DNA from: Chitinophaga sp. HK235
GTDB lineage: Bacteria > Bacteroidota > Bacteroidia > Chitinophagales > Chitinophagaceae
DNA: 64,000 bases
Direction of reading: 5' to 3'
Assembly (NCBI RefSeq): GCF_018255755.1
Contig: NZ_CP073766.1
Location: forward strand, 1,984,001-2,048,000
Shown here: piece after piece, positions 52,809 to 63,800 of the stretch
Layout: each line of letters starts with the position of its first letter
Position numbering within the stretch: position 1 is the first letter of the stretch
Made by a program: the position numbers and the translations under genes
The notes under the pieces: model-generated
Seen by the model: the letters and a program-made list of their open reading frames with translations, nothing else
What the model was told of the DNA's origin: nothing
Database searches by the model: none

Positions 52809-54176
52809 CTACTTTCTTTCATTAGGCTCCAGTTCGGGATTGAGCTGCATCAGCTTGGGCGCGATCGGGAACACATAATGGTAGTCATTGGGTTTTATTA
52901 AAAACGTTTGTCCGTTATAGTTATGCGTGATTGTTTTAGCAAAACGAGGTTCTTTGTTGAGCCTTTTCAGGTCGAACAGGCGGAGCCCTCTAAAACACAG
53001 TTCCCGGCGCCTTTCCTCCAGCACCTGCAACAAAGCATCATCAGCAGTGGTAGCAGTGGCGGGCTGCCAGGCAGCGCGGGCAATACGCATTTTACGCAGC
53101 GTATTCAGGTCCTGCATAGCCCCAGCGGGATCATTCAGTCTGGCTTCACATTCTGCCCGCACCAGGTACATTTCCGGGACGGTAGGGCCTACAACACGGC
53201 TGTCGAAAGACAGGAACTCTCCGTAGTAGTACAGATACCCTTTGAAAGGATCGGTGGTGGAAGTGAACAATATTTTGTAACGCAGGTCCGTCAGCGAATC
53301 CTTAAAAGCTGTTTGCAGGTCTTTGCTCAGAGAAAACCAGCTATATGAATTAGATACTGTTTTCATCAGGATGGTTTCTGGATTGTTTCTGTTCTGCGGA
53401 AAAGTGTTACGCGGATCAGCAACAGCATTATTGTAATCGAACAGCTCTCCTTTTATGCCCAGCGCTTTCGATGCAGCGTTCAGGGCGTCCTGGAACCGGC
53501 CCATGATCAGGCAGGTACGGGCCAGCAAGGCATAGGCGGCGGCCTGCGTAGGCTCGTAGGCGCTGGTACTGGTAGTACCCAGCAACGAAGCAGCCTGATT
53601 GAGATCACCCAATAGCTGGTCATATACGGCTTTTACAGATGCCCTGTTCAGTTTGGCGTCCATGGTAGGCGCCAGCAATAAGGGCACTCCTTTGTCGGTT
53701 GCGGCTGTAGCTGCATCGTATTGTACAGCGTACAGGTTTACCAGCGACAGGTAGGCAAATGAACGGTGTACCAGTGCTTCGCCGATCAGCTGGTTACGGT
53801 CCTTTTCCGAGCCATCGGTGACCGCTTTCATGCCATCCAGCACAACATTAGACAGATACACCTGTTTGTACAGGTTGCTCCACTGAGCATCATTGTCTGT
53901 GCTCATAAATACATTGTCCTGCCAGGTATGTATCCGGTAGGAGCTGGTGCCCAGGTAGCCCAGTCCCTGCTGTTCATAGAATTCTACATTATCCGTGGCC
54001 AGTTCATCTGTACCGTAGGAGCCTGCGAGATCATTGGAATTATTGAGCAGCAAACGGTAATCCTTATACGTAGAAGGGATGACTTTGCCCTTGGGTTTTA
54101 TGTCGAGGTAATCCCTGCTGCATCCTGCCAGGGTAATCAGTGCAACAAAATATATCAGATAAGTACGGACCATCAT
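52809..54176 (-). CDS. SusD/RagB-family lipoprotein, second locus
   Basis: The product has 455 residues. The lipoprotein signal is MMVRTYLIYFVALITLAGC, with Cys19. SusD features are YLDIKPKGKVIPSTYKDYRLLL at the start, GEALVHRSFAYLSLVNLYAVQ, and at the end PEMYLVRAECEARLNDPAGAM and RRRELCFRGLRLFDLKRLN. It partners the SusC protein encoded 14 bases upstream. The start may be either of two adjacent ATGs at 54176 and 54173. Confidence 0.95.
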   Translation of the reverse strand: MMVRTYLIYFVALITLAGCSRDYLDIKPKGKVIPSTYKDYRLLLNNSNDLAGSYGTDELATDNVEFYEQQGLGYLGTSSYRIHTWQDNVFMSTDNDAQWSNLYKQVYLSNVVLDGMKAVTDGSEKDRNQLIGEALVHRSFAYLSLVNLYAVQYDAATAATDKGVPLLLAPTMDAKLNRASVKAVYDQLLGDLNQAASLLGTTSTSAYEPTQAAAYALLARTCLIMGRFQDALNAASKALGIKGELFDYNNAVADPRNTFPQNRNNPETILMKTVSNSYSWFSLSKDLQTAFKDSLTDLRYKILFTSTTDPFKGYLYYYGEFLSFDSRVVGPTVPEMYLVRAECEARLNDPAGAMQDLNTLRKMRIARAAWQPATATTADDALLQVLEERRRELCFRGLRLFDLKRLNKEPRFAKTITHNYNGQTFLIKPNDYHYVFPIAPKLMQLNPELEPNERK

Positions 54177-54190
54177 TCCACATTTAAAGA

Positions 54191-57100
54191 TTAGAAAGTT
54201 GTTTTCAGGCCAATGGCAAAAGAACGAGCCGGTGGCAGTATCGAATAATAAGCGGCAGGCACGAAGTCAGGATCTATGCCGGCTTTGTTTTTAGTCCACA
54301 AGGCCAGGTTACGGCCATAGGCAATGAGCGACAGGCGCTGCATATGCAGGGGGCGCAACAAACGGGCCGACAGTTCATATGCCAGGGACACTTCCCGTAA
54401 GCGGATATGGTCGCCGCTTTCTATCAGTTTATCCGACTTAGGATACCAGGTGTTATCGTAGCTAATGGTATTGGAAGGTACTACCGGTACATTGGTATGA
54501 GCTTCATCACCGGGTTTGCGCCAGCGGTCTGCCACGTCACTGTGGATGGATTTCTGCGTGAAATAGCTGAAGTAATCAACAGTGGGGCGACGGAACACAT
54601 ATCCCAGTTTATACGTGATCATAAACGACAGTTCCAGCTGGCCATACCGCAGGATATTGGTCAGGCCGCCATAAAACCGGGGCACGGTGGTACCGCTATA
54701 GGTAAGGGTAGACAGGTCAGCGGAAATATCGGTGGCAGCCAGCTGCTGCTTGCCATCACCAGATAAAACAGTGGGCCTGCCAATACTATCGAGTCCACCA
54801 TAGCGGTAACTGTAAATACCTTCTATAGGCCGGCCTTTGATGGGATTCGCACCGCTGCCACTGTTGATGTAGTAGCTCACGTTTTCCCGCTGCATATTGG
54901 AAGAAGCCACTTTGTTTTCATTATAGCCGAAGTTCAGCATCGTCTTCCAGGAGAAGATTTTTTGCTGAATGATTCCGGCAGATACGTTAAGGTCTATCCC
55001 ATGATTATTCAACTGGGCAGTGTTTACCACCAGACTGGTAAAACCATAGGTCGCATTAAATTCAGCGGGTCCCAGGAGGTCGTAGCTGCGTTTACGGTAT
55101 ACGTCCAGTGTTACTTCGAGGCGGCTATCCCAGAAAGACAGGTCGGCCCCGATGTTGAAGGTTTTGGTCTTTTCCCAGCGTAGAAACGGATTGGCCGGAT
55201 TGCTGATGTAAGCATAGTTCTGCCCGTTGTAGTAGCCAGGGTAAGAAGATACGGCAGCAATCAGGAAAGGACTCGTGGACTTGTCTACATTACCATTAAC
55301 GCCATAGGTTACACGCAGATTGAGCCGGTTGAGGAATGGCAGCTGCATAAAAGACTCTTCTCCCAGTTTCCACATACCACCCAATGACCACAAGGGCGTT
55401 GCCCGGTATTCCTTACTGGCGCCAAACAGATTGGAATCGTCCAGCCTGGCGCTGCCGGAAAAAACATACCGGCTCCGGAAGGTATAGTTGGCATTACCAT
55501 ACCAGGACATAAAACGGTCCCTGGTATCTCCCAGGCTGTTCGGAATACCTGGCTTATTCTGATTACCGCTAACGGCGGTTTTAAAATAGGTATCGTAGTT
55601 TACCGGCATAGACGCCAGGGTCTGATCATCATATCCATATAAACGGCTGGAGGCGCTCGACATCCATACCTGCCGTATTTCACTGCCGGCTACGGCATCC
55701 ACGCGATGCTGTTTTCCAAACTGCCGGTTCAGGTTGAGCTGTCCGCGTATATCATAATGTTCCATATCTGCATTGGACAGGTCCAGGATACCGCCCTGTG
55801 GCAGGCCATACACTAGTTTCACCGGGTTGCCGGCCACTGTGGACGTAGCATTGTTGATAGTATTCCTGCTCGTATAGGTGTTAGGGTTATAATAGTTGCG
55901 GTTACGCAGGAAAGTACGTTCATACAGGCCACTCAGGGAAGCAGTTAATCCGGGAATGATCCTGTAATTGAAGTCGCTGTTGATGCGGTACAGGTTCATA
56001 CGGCTGGTATTATCTGCATTGGCCATTTCAGCGAGGTAGTCATATTTCCATGGAAGGTACCCCAGCCGTTGCAAGGAATCCAGTGCCCGGCTATTGAAAG
56101 CACGGGCATACTGTATGGGCTTGCCGTTATCATCCACAATACGATCGTACGGCAGCATGGTGCTGATACCGGGTTCCAGCGGACGAAGTCCCTGCCCGCT
56201 GTTTTTGACATTGTTGATGACAGCCATAATACCTACGTTGGCATTGAGTTGTTTACTCAGCTGGAAACTGTTGGTAGCGTTGAGTGTTACACGCTGATTA
56301 CGGTTGCCTTTGGCCACAGGCTGTTCATCACTGAAAGAGCCGGAGATGAAATACCGTGCAAATTCGTTTCCACCACTGACAGACAGATTGTATTGCTGTA
56401 TCTTTTGTTGCTGCAACAGGTATTGCTGATACTGTTTTTTATAGTCATAGCTGCTCAGTTGTGCTACCAGTGCATCTCTCTGGGCAGCAGTAATTTCCCC
56501 TTTTTTATAACGGAAAAAAATATCTGCACCGGCAGAAACGGCAGGCAGCGACCTGCCGCTGGGATCAGGGATCAGCTGTTTATCTACGGCTTCTTTTTCA
56601 AAGTCGAGATAGTCGGCAGCGCTGGCCACCGGCCTGTAACCCAGGTTGGGCCGGCCTCCCAGGGTGAAGTTGGTAGAGAAGCTGATCTGTTTGCGCTGTG
56701 GTTTTCCTTTCTGTGTTTCAATCACTACTACGCCATTGGCTGCACGAACACCCCAGATAGAAGCCGCAGCCGCATCCTTCAGAAAGGTGATGCGTGCAAT
56801 GTCTTCAGGATTGATCATAGACAGGTCACCTTCATAGGGAAAACCATCTATCACGATGAGCGGATCTTGCTGGGCTTTGAACGTATTACGGCCACGGATG
56901 CTGAGCAGCGAGTTTTTGGTAGGTCTGCCGGATGCGTCCGGCAGGTTGCTGGTCAATAACAGTCCGCTCACCATACCTTCCATCTTGTCTACCACATTCA
57001 TGGTGATCTTTCTTTCCATATCCTTTTCCTGGATCTGGGAAAAAGAACCGGTAGCTCTTTCTTTGGCAATAGTCTGATAACCGGTAGACACCTCCACTTG

Positions 57101-57715
57101 TTTGAGCTGGATGTTGTCTGTGCCCATCACTACGTCCAGATGCTGTTTCCCGGTAGTAGCCTGCTGTTGTGTTCTGAAGCCGATAAACGTAAATATGAGC
57201 AGCTCTCCCGGTTTTCCCAACCGGATGATGTAGTTGCCACTGGCATTTGTGAGCGTACCTGCTTTGGCAGAAGAAGATTTGACGGTAACACCGGGCAATG
57301 GGTTTCCGCTTTCATCCGTTACCTGGCCATGGACCAGCAGCAGATCTTCCTGTGCAATAAAACCACTGGCGCTGACGGTCACAGCGGCTTCTGCAACAGC
57401 TTCTTTTTTACGGCGCATATCTTTCACAATCGTGTAGGTGTTGTCATTCACATACAGGAAGAGATAACCACGCTGATAAAGCACTTCTTTCAATACGGCT
57501 TCTATCGCCCTACCCCGGAAGGTACCGGGATCAACGGTAGTGGTAACGTTGTCGAGCAGATGATTTTCGTAAACGAAACTGGTCCCGAATATCCGCATGA
57601 CTTCTTTCAGAGCGGTCATGACCGGCATGGGTCTGACTTGTGCGTACGTGAGCTGCATACTGAACATCCATGCGCATGCGATGGCCGCAGCTTTGCCAAA
57701 CTGTGCTCTCTTCAT
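54191..57715 (-). CDS. SusC/RagA-family TonB-dependent receptor with STN domain, second locus
   Basis: The receptor has 1174 residues. The signal peptide (about residues 8-25, ending LTYAQ) is followed by an STN domain (VMTALKEVMRIFGTSFVYEN to about 110), a carboxypeptidase-regulatory domain (VHGQVTDESGNPLPGVTVKS), the plug (SIRGRNTFKAQQDPLIVIDG, then AASIWGVRAANGVVVIETQ) and the barrel. Between residues 195 and 230 is the region before the plug typical of SusC (QLKQVEVSTGYQTIAKERAT). The STN again predicts control by the FecR/sigma pair encoded upstream. Confidence 0.95.
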   Translation of the reverse strand: MKRAQFGKAAAIACAWMFSMQLTYAQVRPMPVMTALKEVMRIFGTSFVYENHLLDNVTTTVDPGTFRGRAIEAVLKEVLYQRGYLFLYVNDNTYTIVKDMRRKKEAVAEAAVTVSASGFIAQEDLLLVHGQVTDESGNPLPGVTVKSSSAKAGTLTNASGNYIIRLGKPGELLIFTFIGFRTQQQATTGKQHLDVVMGTDNIQLKQVEVSTGYQTIAKERATGSFSQIQEKDMERKITMNVVDKMEGMVSGLLLTSNLPDASGRPTKNSLLSIRGRNTFKAQQDPLIVIDGFPYEGDLSMINPEDIARITFLKDAAAASIWGVRAANGVVVIETQKGKPQRKQISFSTNFTLGGRPNLGYRPVASAADYLDFEKEAVDKQLIPDPSGRSLPAVSAGADIFFRYKKGEITAAQRDALVAQLSSYDYKKQYQQYLLQQQKIQQYNLSVSGGNEFARYFISGSFSDEQPVAKGNRNQRVTLNATNSFQLSKQLNANVGIMAVINNVKNSGQGLRPLEPGISTMLPYDRIVDDNGKPIQYARAFNSRALDSLQRLGYLPWKYDYLAEMANADNTSRMNLYRINSDFNYRIIPGLTASLSGLYERTFLRNRNYYNPNTYTSRNTINNATSTVAGNPVKLVYGLPQGGILDLSNADMEHYDIRGQLNLNRQFGKQHRVDAVAGSEIRQVWMSSASSRLYGYDDQTLASMPVNYDTYFKTAVSGNQNKPGIPNSLGDTRDRFMSWYGNANYTFRSRYVFSGSARLDDSNLFGASKEYRATPLWSLGGMWKLGEESFMQLPFLNRLNLRVTYGVNGNVDKSTSPFLIAAVSSYPGYYNGQNYAYISNPANPFLRWEKTKTFNIGADLSFWDSRLEVTLDVYRKRSYDLLGPAEFNATYGFTSLVVNTAQLNNHGIDLNVSAGIIQQKIFSWKTMLNFGYNENKVASSNMQRENVSYYINSGSGANPIKGRPIEGIYSYRYGGLDSIGRPTVLSGDGKQQLAATDISADLSTLTYSGTTVPRFYGGLTNILRYGQLELSFMITYKLGYVFRRPTVDYFSYFTQKSIHSDVADRWRKPGDEAHTNVPVVPSNTISYDNTWYPKSDKLIESGDHIRLREVSLAYELSARLLRPLHMQRLSLIAYGRNLALWTKNKAGIDPDFVPAAYYSILPPARSFAIGLKTTF

Positions 57716-57751
57716 AATTGACTTTTGGTTGGTTGATAAAATAATTGTTCA

Positions 57752-58747
57752 CTATCTGGCAGTGAAGAAAAGCGTATCCCGATTTTGTTTGATATCTATA
57801 TCCAGTACTCTGGACAATACGAACAACAAGTCTCTATCCTGTTGCATAGGTATCCTTCCTTTAATTTCACGTTCAGCGATGGTGCTGTCTTCCAGCACTA
57901 CTGTATAACCATAATTCTCTTCCAGTATTCTGATGATTTCTTTTACCCTGGTAGCATTCAGCAATAGCTCATGCCTGGTCCAGGCCATAGCGGCCGCCGT
58001 ATCTGCAGTTCTTCTGATGCCGCTGTGGGAGCCGCTTTCAAAGGACCATTCCTCACCGGGTTGCAGATAGGTGCTCAGCCCCTGCCGGCCTCCCACGTCG
58101 ATACGCACACGACCACGTTGCAGTACTACAGCTGTATGTTGGTGACGATGGCGGACATTAAATGCAGTACCCAATACGGTCACACTTACATCTGCTGCCC
58201 ATACCCGGAAAGTATCCCCCAGATGTCTGACATCAAAGAAAGCTTCTCCTTCCACACATACCTCCCGCTTGCCCGTTAATGGCCAGCTGCGGGCATAGGA
58301 CACAGAAGAGTGCGCATTGAGTATCAGTATAGAATGGTCCGGCAGCTCTATCCTGCGTATTTGTCCATATCCGGTACGCATCGTCACTGTAGAACTAAAG
58401 TACCACGTCGCTCCCAGTGACAGCAACAATAATATACTGGCCGCTGCCAACCAGAACCGGCGATAACGGGGCATCCGGCGTACAGGCATCTGTTCTATGC
58501 CGGTTAAGACTGACTGCCACACTTTTTCCTTACCCGGTTCATTATTATTGATGACCGGTAATGCCAACGCATATATTATTTCTCTTGCTTCCTGCATGAG
58601 TTGCGCCTTGGCCGGCATAGTAACCGCCAGTTGCCGCCAGAACTTATCTGTAGCGGCATCGGGGAATTTTACCCAGCGAATAAAATATTCATCCGCCAGA
58701 AAATCCTCCATGAGATAATCATTAAAATCTTTATTCATCACATCCAT
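57752..58747 (-). CDS. FecR-family anti-sigma factor, second locus
   Basis: The product has 331 residues. The cytoplasmic N-terminus (1-83) is followed by one membrane helix (FWLAAASILLLLSLGATWYF). The periplasmic FecR domain has GYGQIRRIELPDHSILILNAHS, CVEGEAFFDVRH and VTVLGTAFNVRHRH, and the C-terminus is DUF4974 (ATRVKEIIRILEENYGYTVV). It should hold the sigma factor inactive until the SusC protein signals. Either of two ATGs (58747 and 58738) could be the start. It lies 36 bases before susC. Confidence 0.95.
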   Translation of the reverse strand: MDVMNKDFNDYLMEDFLADEYFIRWVKFPDAATDKFWRQLAVTMPAKAQLMQEAREIIYALALPVINNNEPGKEKVWQSVLTGIEQMPVRRMPRYRRFWLAAASILLLLSLGATWYFSSTVTMRTGYGQIRRIELPDHSILILNAHSSVSYARSWPLTGKREVCVEGEAFFDVRHLGDTFRVWAADVSVTVLGTAFNVRHRHQHTAVVLQRGRVRIDVGGRQGLSTYLQPGEEWSFESGSHSGIRRTADTAAAMAWTRHELLLNATRVKEIIRILEENYGYTVVLEDSTIAEREIKGRIPMQQDRDLLFVLSRVLDIDIKQNRDTLFFTAR

Positions 58748-58832
58748 GAACCTTTTCCTTCAGCTATAACCATACAGACACAAATGGATATCCGGATTAT
58801 CCCATTTTTCTGAAAAAAATGAAAAAAAATTT

Positions 58833-59417
58833 TTAACGGCGTTGCTGCAGCAGATATAGCAGAACGAGAAGGGAAAAATCGCCGAATTGTTCTCTCAGGC
58901 GCTCCAATGCGCGATATACAAGTTTGTAGGTGCCTCCTATGTTGATATGCATAATCTCCGCGATCTCTTCATACGACAGGTCTTCGTAATACTTCAGAAA
59001 GATGGCCTCCCGCTGCCTGTTGGTGAGGGTATCCAGCAGGGCATCTACCTTCCGTTTCAGATCCTGCGCACGCTCAGCTCTGATCAACGGGTGTTCATAA
59101 GACAGTTCCAGATTAAAAGGAATATGTTCCCCGGAAAACGCATCCTCCAGCCGGGAAGGGCTGTACTCCAGTTTACGCAGCAATATACGACGGAAAGAAA
59201 GCAGCAGGTACTGTTTTACCACCAGCGGGGTAACAATCGCATCCCTGTTCCTCCATAACTTGAGGAACAGATCCTGAATACTTTCTTCTATAAAGAATTT
59301 ATCAGGGGTAAACTTAAATCCATAATTGGTCAGTGGCGAGTAATAGCTGTTATACAGCCCTTCCAGTCCACTGATTTCTCCGGATTTGTACCAGGACCAT
59401 AATTCTTTGTCGTGCAT
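58833..59417 (-). CDS. ECF-type RNA polymerase sigma factor (FecI-like), second locus
   Basis: This 194-residue sigma factor has region 2 (GLEGLYNSYYSPLTNYGFKF, then SIQDLFLKLWRNRDAI) and region 4 (LDTLTNRQREAIFLKYYEDLSYEEIAEIM). The C-terminus ends in a short hydrophobic tail, FSLLVLLYLLQQRR, unusual for a soluble sigma factor but also hinted at in the first sigma (ALIYIYFFYNIL). It is the first gene of the second SusCD operon, 85 bases before fecR. Confidence 0.93.
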   Translation of the reverse strand: MHDKELWSWYKSGEISGLEGLYNSYYSPLTNYGFKFTPDKFFIEESIQDLFLKLWRNRDAIVTPLVVKQYLLLSFRRILLRKLEYSPSRLEDAFSGEHIPFNLELSYEHPLIRAERAQDLKRKVDALLDTLTNRQREAIFLKYYEDLSYEEIAEIMHINIGGTYKLVYRALERLREQFGDFSLLVLLYLLQQRR

Positions 59418-59443
59418 GTTAAACTAGGAAAAACATGAAGCTG

Positions 59444-59474
59444 CAATATTACAGGAAAATTCCTTTCAAGACAA
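59444..59474 (-). promoter_or_regulatory. Candidate promoter of the second sigma/fecR/susCD operon
   Basis: On the minus strand a TTG at 59472-59474 is followed after 20 bases by TAATATTG at 59444-59451, one mismatch from TAnnTTTG and with standard spacing. It would give a leader of about 20 bases before the ATG at 59417. The stretch to the APH gene holds no other feature. Confidence 0.4.
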
Positions 59475-59475
59475 T

Positions 59476-60372
59476 TCAGCGGGATAACCCTGCCAGGTGT
59501 TCACAGCGCAACAGTGCCCAGTCCAGATCATCTGTTGCACCATCTATAGCGGTCTGATACACCTGCTCCAGTCCGATACGCAGCTGGTAACAGGCCAGCC
59601 TGGCCTTGTCCAGCGGGAACGCTTCAAAATAGCGGGCCTGGTATTCCATACAATCTAACCAGGTACGCCAGAAAAAAATATTAGCCATATCATAAAGGCT
59701 GTCGCCTATCATGGCCTCCGACCAGTCTATTACACCCGTCACCAGATGTCCGTCTGTCAGCACATTATTGGAACCAAAATCACCATGCACCAGTTGTCGT
59801 ATTTCAGGGCAGGCTGCAACTGACTGCAGCAGCTGTTCCTGTAATGGCAGGATCCGTTTCATCGGCACGCGCTTACCGGCTTCCTGCCAGTTGTACAACG
59901 GATCGTTGACAATACTTTCCAGATAAGCTTTCCAGCTGGTATAACGGCCATGGCCCTGCGCATTAAAAGGCCCGAAACCACTCATCCCATCCAACGGTGC
60001 TGCTGCTATGGCTTTCATCACCTCATCTACTGCTCCGGTGACTGACGGCAACGCCGCTACCGGCAAGTCCTGCAGGGTAACACCCGGTACCAGCACCGAC
60101 AAACACCAGGCTACGCCGTTATCCAATACACCTATCGCTTCTATCTCCGGTATGGGTAATGCCGGACCAGCAAACCGACGGCACACAAAATCATCTTTCT
60201 CAAAACCATGAATATCGTGATTAGCCCTCAGCACATATTTTTTTCCGAAGATGATCACTCTGAATGCAAAGGACTCTTCCCCATCCTGTACTGGTTCAAT
60301 ATGGGTTATTTCCCCGCCCAGTGTAGCGATGGCCGTGATCATCTCCTGTATGTCAACAATTGGTTTTCTCAT
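59476..60372 (-). CDS. Aminoglycoside phosphotransferase (APH)-family kinase
   Basis: This 298-residue protein is an APH-type small-molecule kinase. The N-lobe contains QDGEESFAFRVIIFGKKYVLR (Lys in the beta-3 strand). The Brenner-type motif is LVHGDFGSNNVL, in which the Asp is catalytic, and the DFG-like segment is GVIDWSEAMIGDSLYDMAN. The C-terminus ends in AGLSR. The substrate may be an antibiotic, choline or another small molecule; it cannot be told from sequence. It is a single gene near, but transcribed away from, the NRPS-like gene. Confidence 0.9.
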   Translation of the reverse strand: MRKPIVDIQEMITAIATLGGEITHIEPVQDGEESFAFRVIIFGKKYVLRANHDIHGFEKDDFVCRRFAGPALPIPEIEAIGVLDNGVAWCLSVLVPGVTLQDLPVAALPSVTGAVDEVMKAIAAAPLDGMSGFGPFNAQGHGRYTSWKAYLESIVNDPLYNWQEAGKRVPMKRILPLQEQLLQSVAACPEIRQLVHGDFGSNNVLTDGHLVTGVIDWSEAMIGDSLYDMANIFFWRTWLDCMEYQARYFEAFPLDKARLACYQLRIGLEQVYQTAIDGATDDLDWALLRCEHLAGLSR

Positions 60373-60826
60373 TTTGCTTCCGGATTATCATATAACGTAA
60401 AAACAAGCATCTGGTTCTCTCTTTTAAACATAAATACATTTTCGCATATAGAACATCCAGTGATGAGCGCCGGTAACCCGCTATTCACCGGCATACAACA
60501 ACACATGCCACTGAAGACCAGCCACAGTCAACTATTTAAACCCGGAGTACAGCCACTTTATCCTGAACGAATTAAGTATTTTTTCACTGCGGTCATATTT
60601 CAGTACTGCAATATAACTTGCAGTCACGGGCTAGATAAGAAAATTCCATTTAAAACCAAAAAACCATACAGTGAACCAATAACACCTGGTAGCCATTTAA
60701 GTATCCACGTTAAACTTCCACTATCTCCCATTTTCCCGAGTAATCGATTTTAAAACCGTATCAAAAAAGAACCACCTTTTTGACCGAAACCCTCATTTCA
60801 AACCTTTCAATTTAAACCGTACTCCT
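60373..60826. other. 454-base interval upstream of the NRPS-like gene
   Basis: This AT-rich stretch separates the divergent APH and NRPS-like genes. A plus-strand frame from 60208 to 60753 crosses it, but it begins inside the APH gene, has no family match and is probably chance. No hairpin, repeat or exact TAnnTTTG box was found. It presumably holds both promoters. Confidence 0.5.
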
Positions 60827-63800
60827 ATGGACCACGCGATCCGTATTGATGCCCACGGGCAGCAACATCCTATTGTTGCTACCGAAGGAGGTCATCATCT
60901 AGCCGAATTATTGAGACAAACATTATGGGAAGATTACAACTCCCGGGAAACACTGGTAACCCTGTTCCGGAAACAAGCCGGCCAAACACCACACCACACT
61001 GCCATTGCTTTTAAGGGCAAGACCCTTACCTACAGTGAACTGGATGAAAGAAGTAACCAGCTGGCCCACTATCTGCTGGCGCAAGGTGTAACAACAGGCA
61101 GTTATGTGCCCGTCTACCTGGAACGCTCGCTGGAATGGCCTATCGCGGTGCTGGGCATCCTGAAAACAGGTGCCGCCTACATCCCGGTAGATGCTATCTA
61201 TCCTGGCAAGCGGGTAACGTTTATCCTGGAAGAAGTGGAAGCCAAAGTGATTATTACCGAGCTATCACTGGGCTCACGGCTCTTTCAGGTGCACAACACG
61301 GCCGTTGTTTACCTCGACAACCTGACCATTCTGCAGGACCAGCCCATGAGTGCACCAGCAGTACAGCCCGCGCCCACAGACCTGGCCTACATCATCTACA
61401 CCTCCGGCTCCACGGGCCAGCCCAAAGGAGTGATGATCAACCACCTGTCTATCCAGCACCTGATCACCTGGCACAACCATCATTATGCCGTGAACAGCAA
61501 CAGCCGCCTGTCGCTCGTTGCCGGCCTGGCATTCGACATCTCCGTATGGGAATGCTGGTCGGCCCTCCTGTCCGGAGCGACCCTGTTTATCGCCGACAAT
61601 GAAGAGCGCACCAACGCCGCACTCCTGATGGAGTTTTACCATCGGAATCAGCTGACACACGCCTTCACCCCCACTGTACTAGTCCCGGAACTGGTAAGCC
61701 TTAGCCGCGAAACCACCAGCCTCGCGTTGCAATACCTTTTCTCCGGCGGTGAACAAATGAAGCCTGTATTAACCAACGGTCTGCCATACACGCTGATCGA
61801 TTATTACGGTCCTACGGAATATACCGTTTATGCCACCCATCGCCCGGTGGTGGATGTAGACGGACAGTATGTTCCTAGCATTGGCCGGCCCATCGCCAAC
61901 ACCCAGGCCTTTATTCTCGACCGCGACCTGCAACTGCTCCCTGCCGGCGCAGTAGGCGAACTATGCATCAGCGGCATCGGCATCGCACAGGGATACTTTA
62001 AAAATCCGGCCCTGACAGACAGCAAATTCGTTACACATCCCTTCCAGCCCGGCCACAAACTTTACCGCACCGGCGACCTCGCACGCCGCATGCCAGATGG
62101 CAACATACAGTTCCTCGGCAGAATAGACAACCAGGTGAAGATAAGAGGCTTCCGCGTGGAACTCGGAGAGATAGAAGCAGCACTGCTGCAGGTTCCTCAT
62201 GTTAAAAAAGCCGCGCTGATAGCCGTTGACAACAACCGTCAGCAAAAACAACTGGTAGCCTTTATCGTGCAGGACCATCCCAACGAACAACAAGGTATCG
62301 CCCTCGCCCGGCAACAGCTGAAACAGGAACTGCCGGGATATATGGTGCCCGCCCGTTTTATCTGTGTCAAAACATTACCGGTAAATGCGAACGGCAAAGT
62401 AGACAAAACCGCACTGGCAGCCCTCTTTGAGCAGATGGGCGCCGGTTATCAGGAATCTACCGAACCATTCACTGAAACAGAACAGATTGTTGCGGAAGTA
62501 TGGTCCGATATCCTGGAACGGCCTTTTATTCAACATAACGACAACTTTTTTGATATCGGCGGCGACTCTCTCCTGGTAGCAACCGTGGCTACCAAATTGA
62601 GTGACCGGTTCAATATCAAAACATACCTGCGTGATCTTTATCAGTATCCCGTACTGAGAGAACTGGCCACGATGATTGATAACAGGGTTCGCACCGGCGA
62701 AACCGGTATTCCGGAAGAAGATATGGAACCCTATGTGGCCCTGCAGCAGGATGCCTACCTCCTGCCAGACGTCATGTACAATAATGCATTCGATAGCAGT
62801 GTGCTGCAAAATCAGTCTGCCGTGTTACTCACCGGCGCCACCGGTTTTGTAGGCATCCACCTGTTACAGGAATTGCTCGACAACACTCAGGCCGTTGTTT
62901 ATTGTCTTACCAGGGCAAAAGATGAACATCATGCGCTGGATAAGATATACCAGGCATTTACCTCCTATCATATTCCGGTACAGGAAAACACCAGACACCG
63001 GATTATACCAGTGGTAGGCGATTTCAGCCAGCCTTTTCTGGGAATCTCAGCAGATCAGTATCAGGAACTGGCAAATAAGATAGAAGTGATCTATCACTCC
63101 GGCAGCTCCGTTAATTTCATTGAGCCCTATTCTTTTCAGAAAAAGCCCAATGTAGACGGCTTACGCGAGATCATACGCTTTGCCGCCACCGGCAAAACCA
63201 AATGCCTGTCGCTGCTCTCCACCATTTCGGTGTACAGCTGGGGTCATGTCTTCACGCATAAAACCATTATGAAGGAAACAGACGACATCGCCCAGAACCT
63301 GCTGTCTGTAAGTAAAGACATTGGTTATGTCAGAAGCAAATGGGTAATGGAAGCGGTGGCCGACCTGGCCGCAGCACAAGGTGTGCCTGTCATCACCTTC
63401 CGCCTCGGCTATGCTATGTGCCACAGCCAGTCAGGCGCCAGCGCCCCTTACCAGTGGTGGGCCAGCCTGGTTAAAAACTGTGTGCAGTATGCTTCTTACC
63501 CTGCCCTGCGGGAACTGCGGGAAGGACTCATCACCGTGGACTATATGGTGAAAGCACTGGTGCATATCACTAAAAACAAAGCAGCCATCGGCAAAAAATT
63601 CAACCTGATCGCTTCTCCGGAAAAAAATCTTACCCTGGAGCAGTTCTTCGAAAGGCTGAAACAATTCTATGGCTTCAATCTGCAACCGCTGCCCTACAAA
63701 GAATGGCGCAAACAGTGGGAAGATGACAGCACCAACCGGCTCTACCCACTCACCAGTCTTTTCAGGGACAACATGCACGAAGGCCTCTCTACTGTAGAGC

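Noticed and set aside
60208..60753. 181-codon plus-strand ORF before the NRPS-like gene
   Set aside because: It begins inside the APH gene on the other strand, has a random-looking composition and no ribosome start signal.
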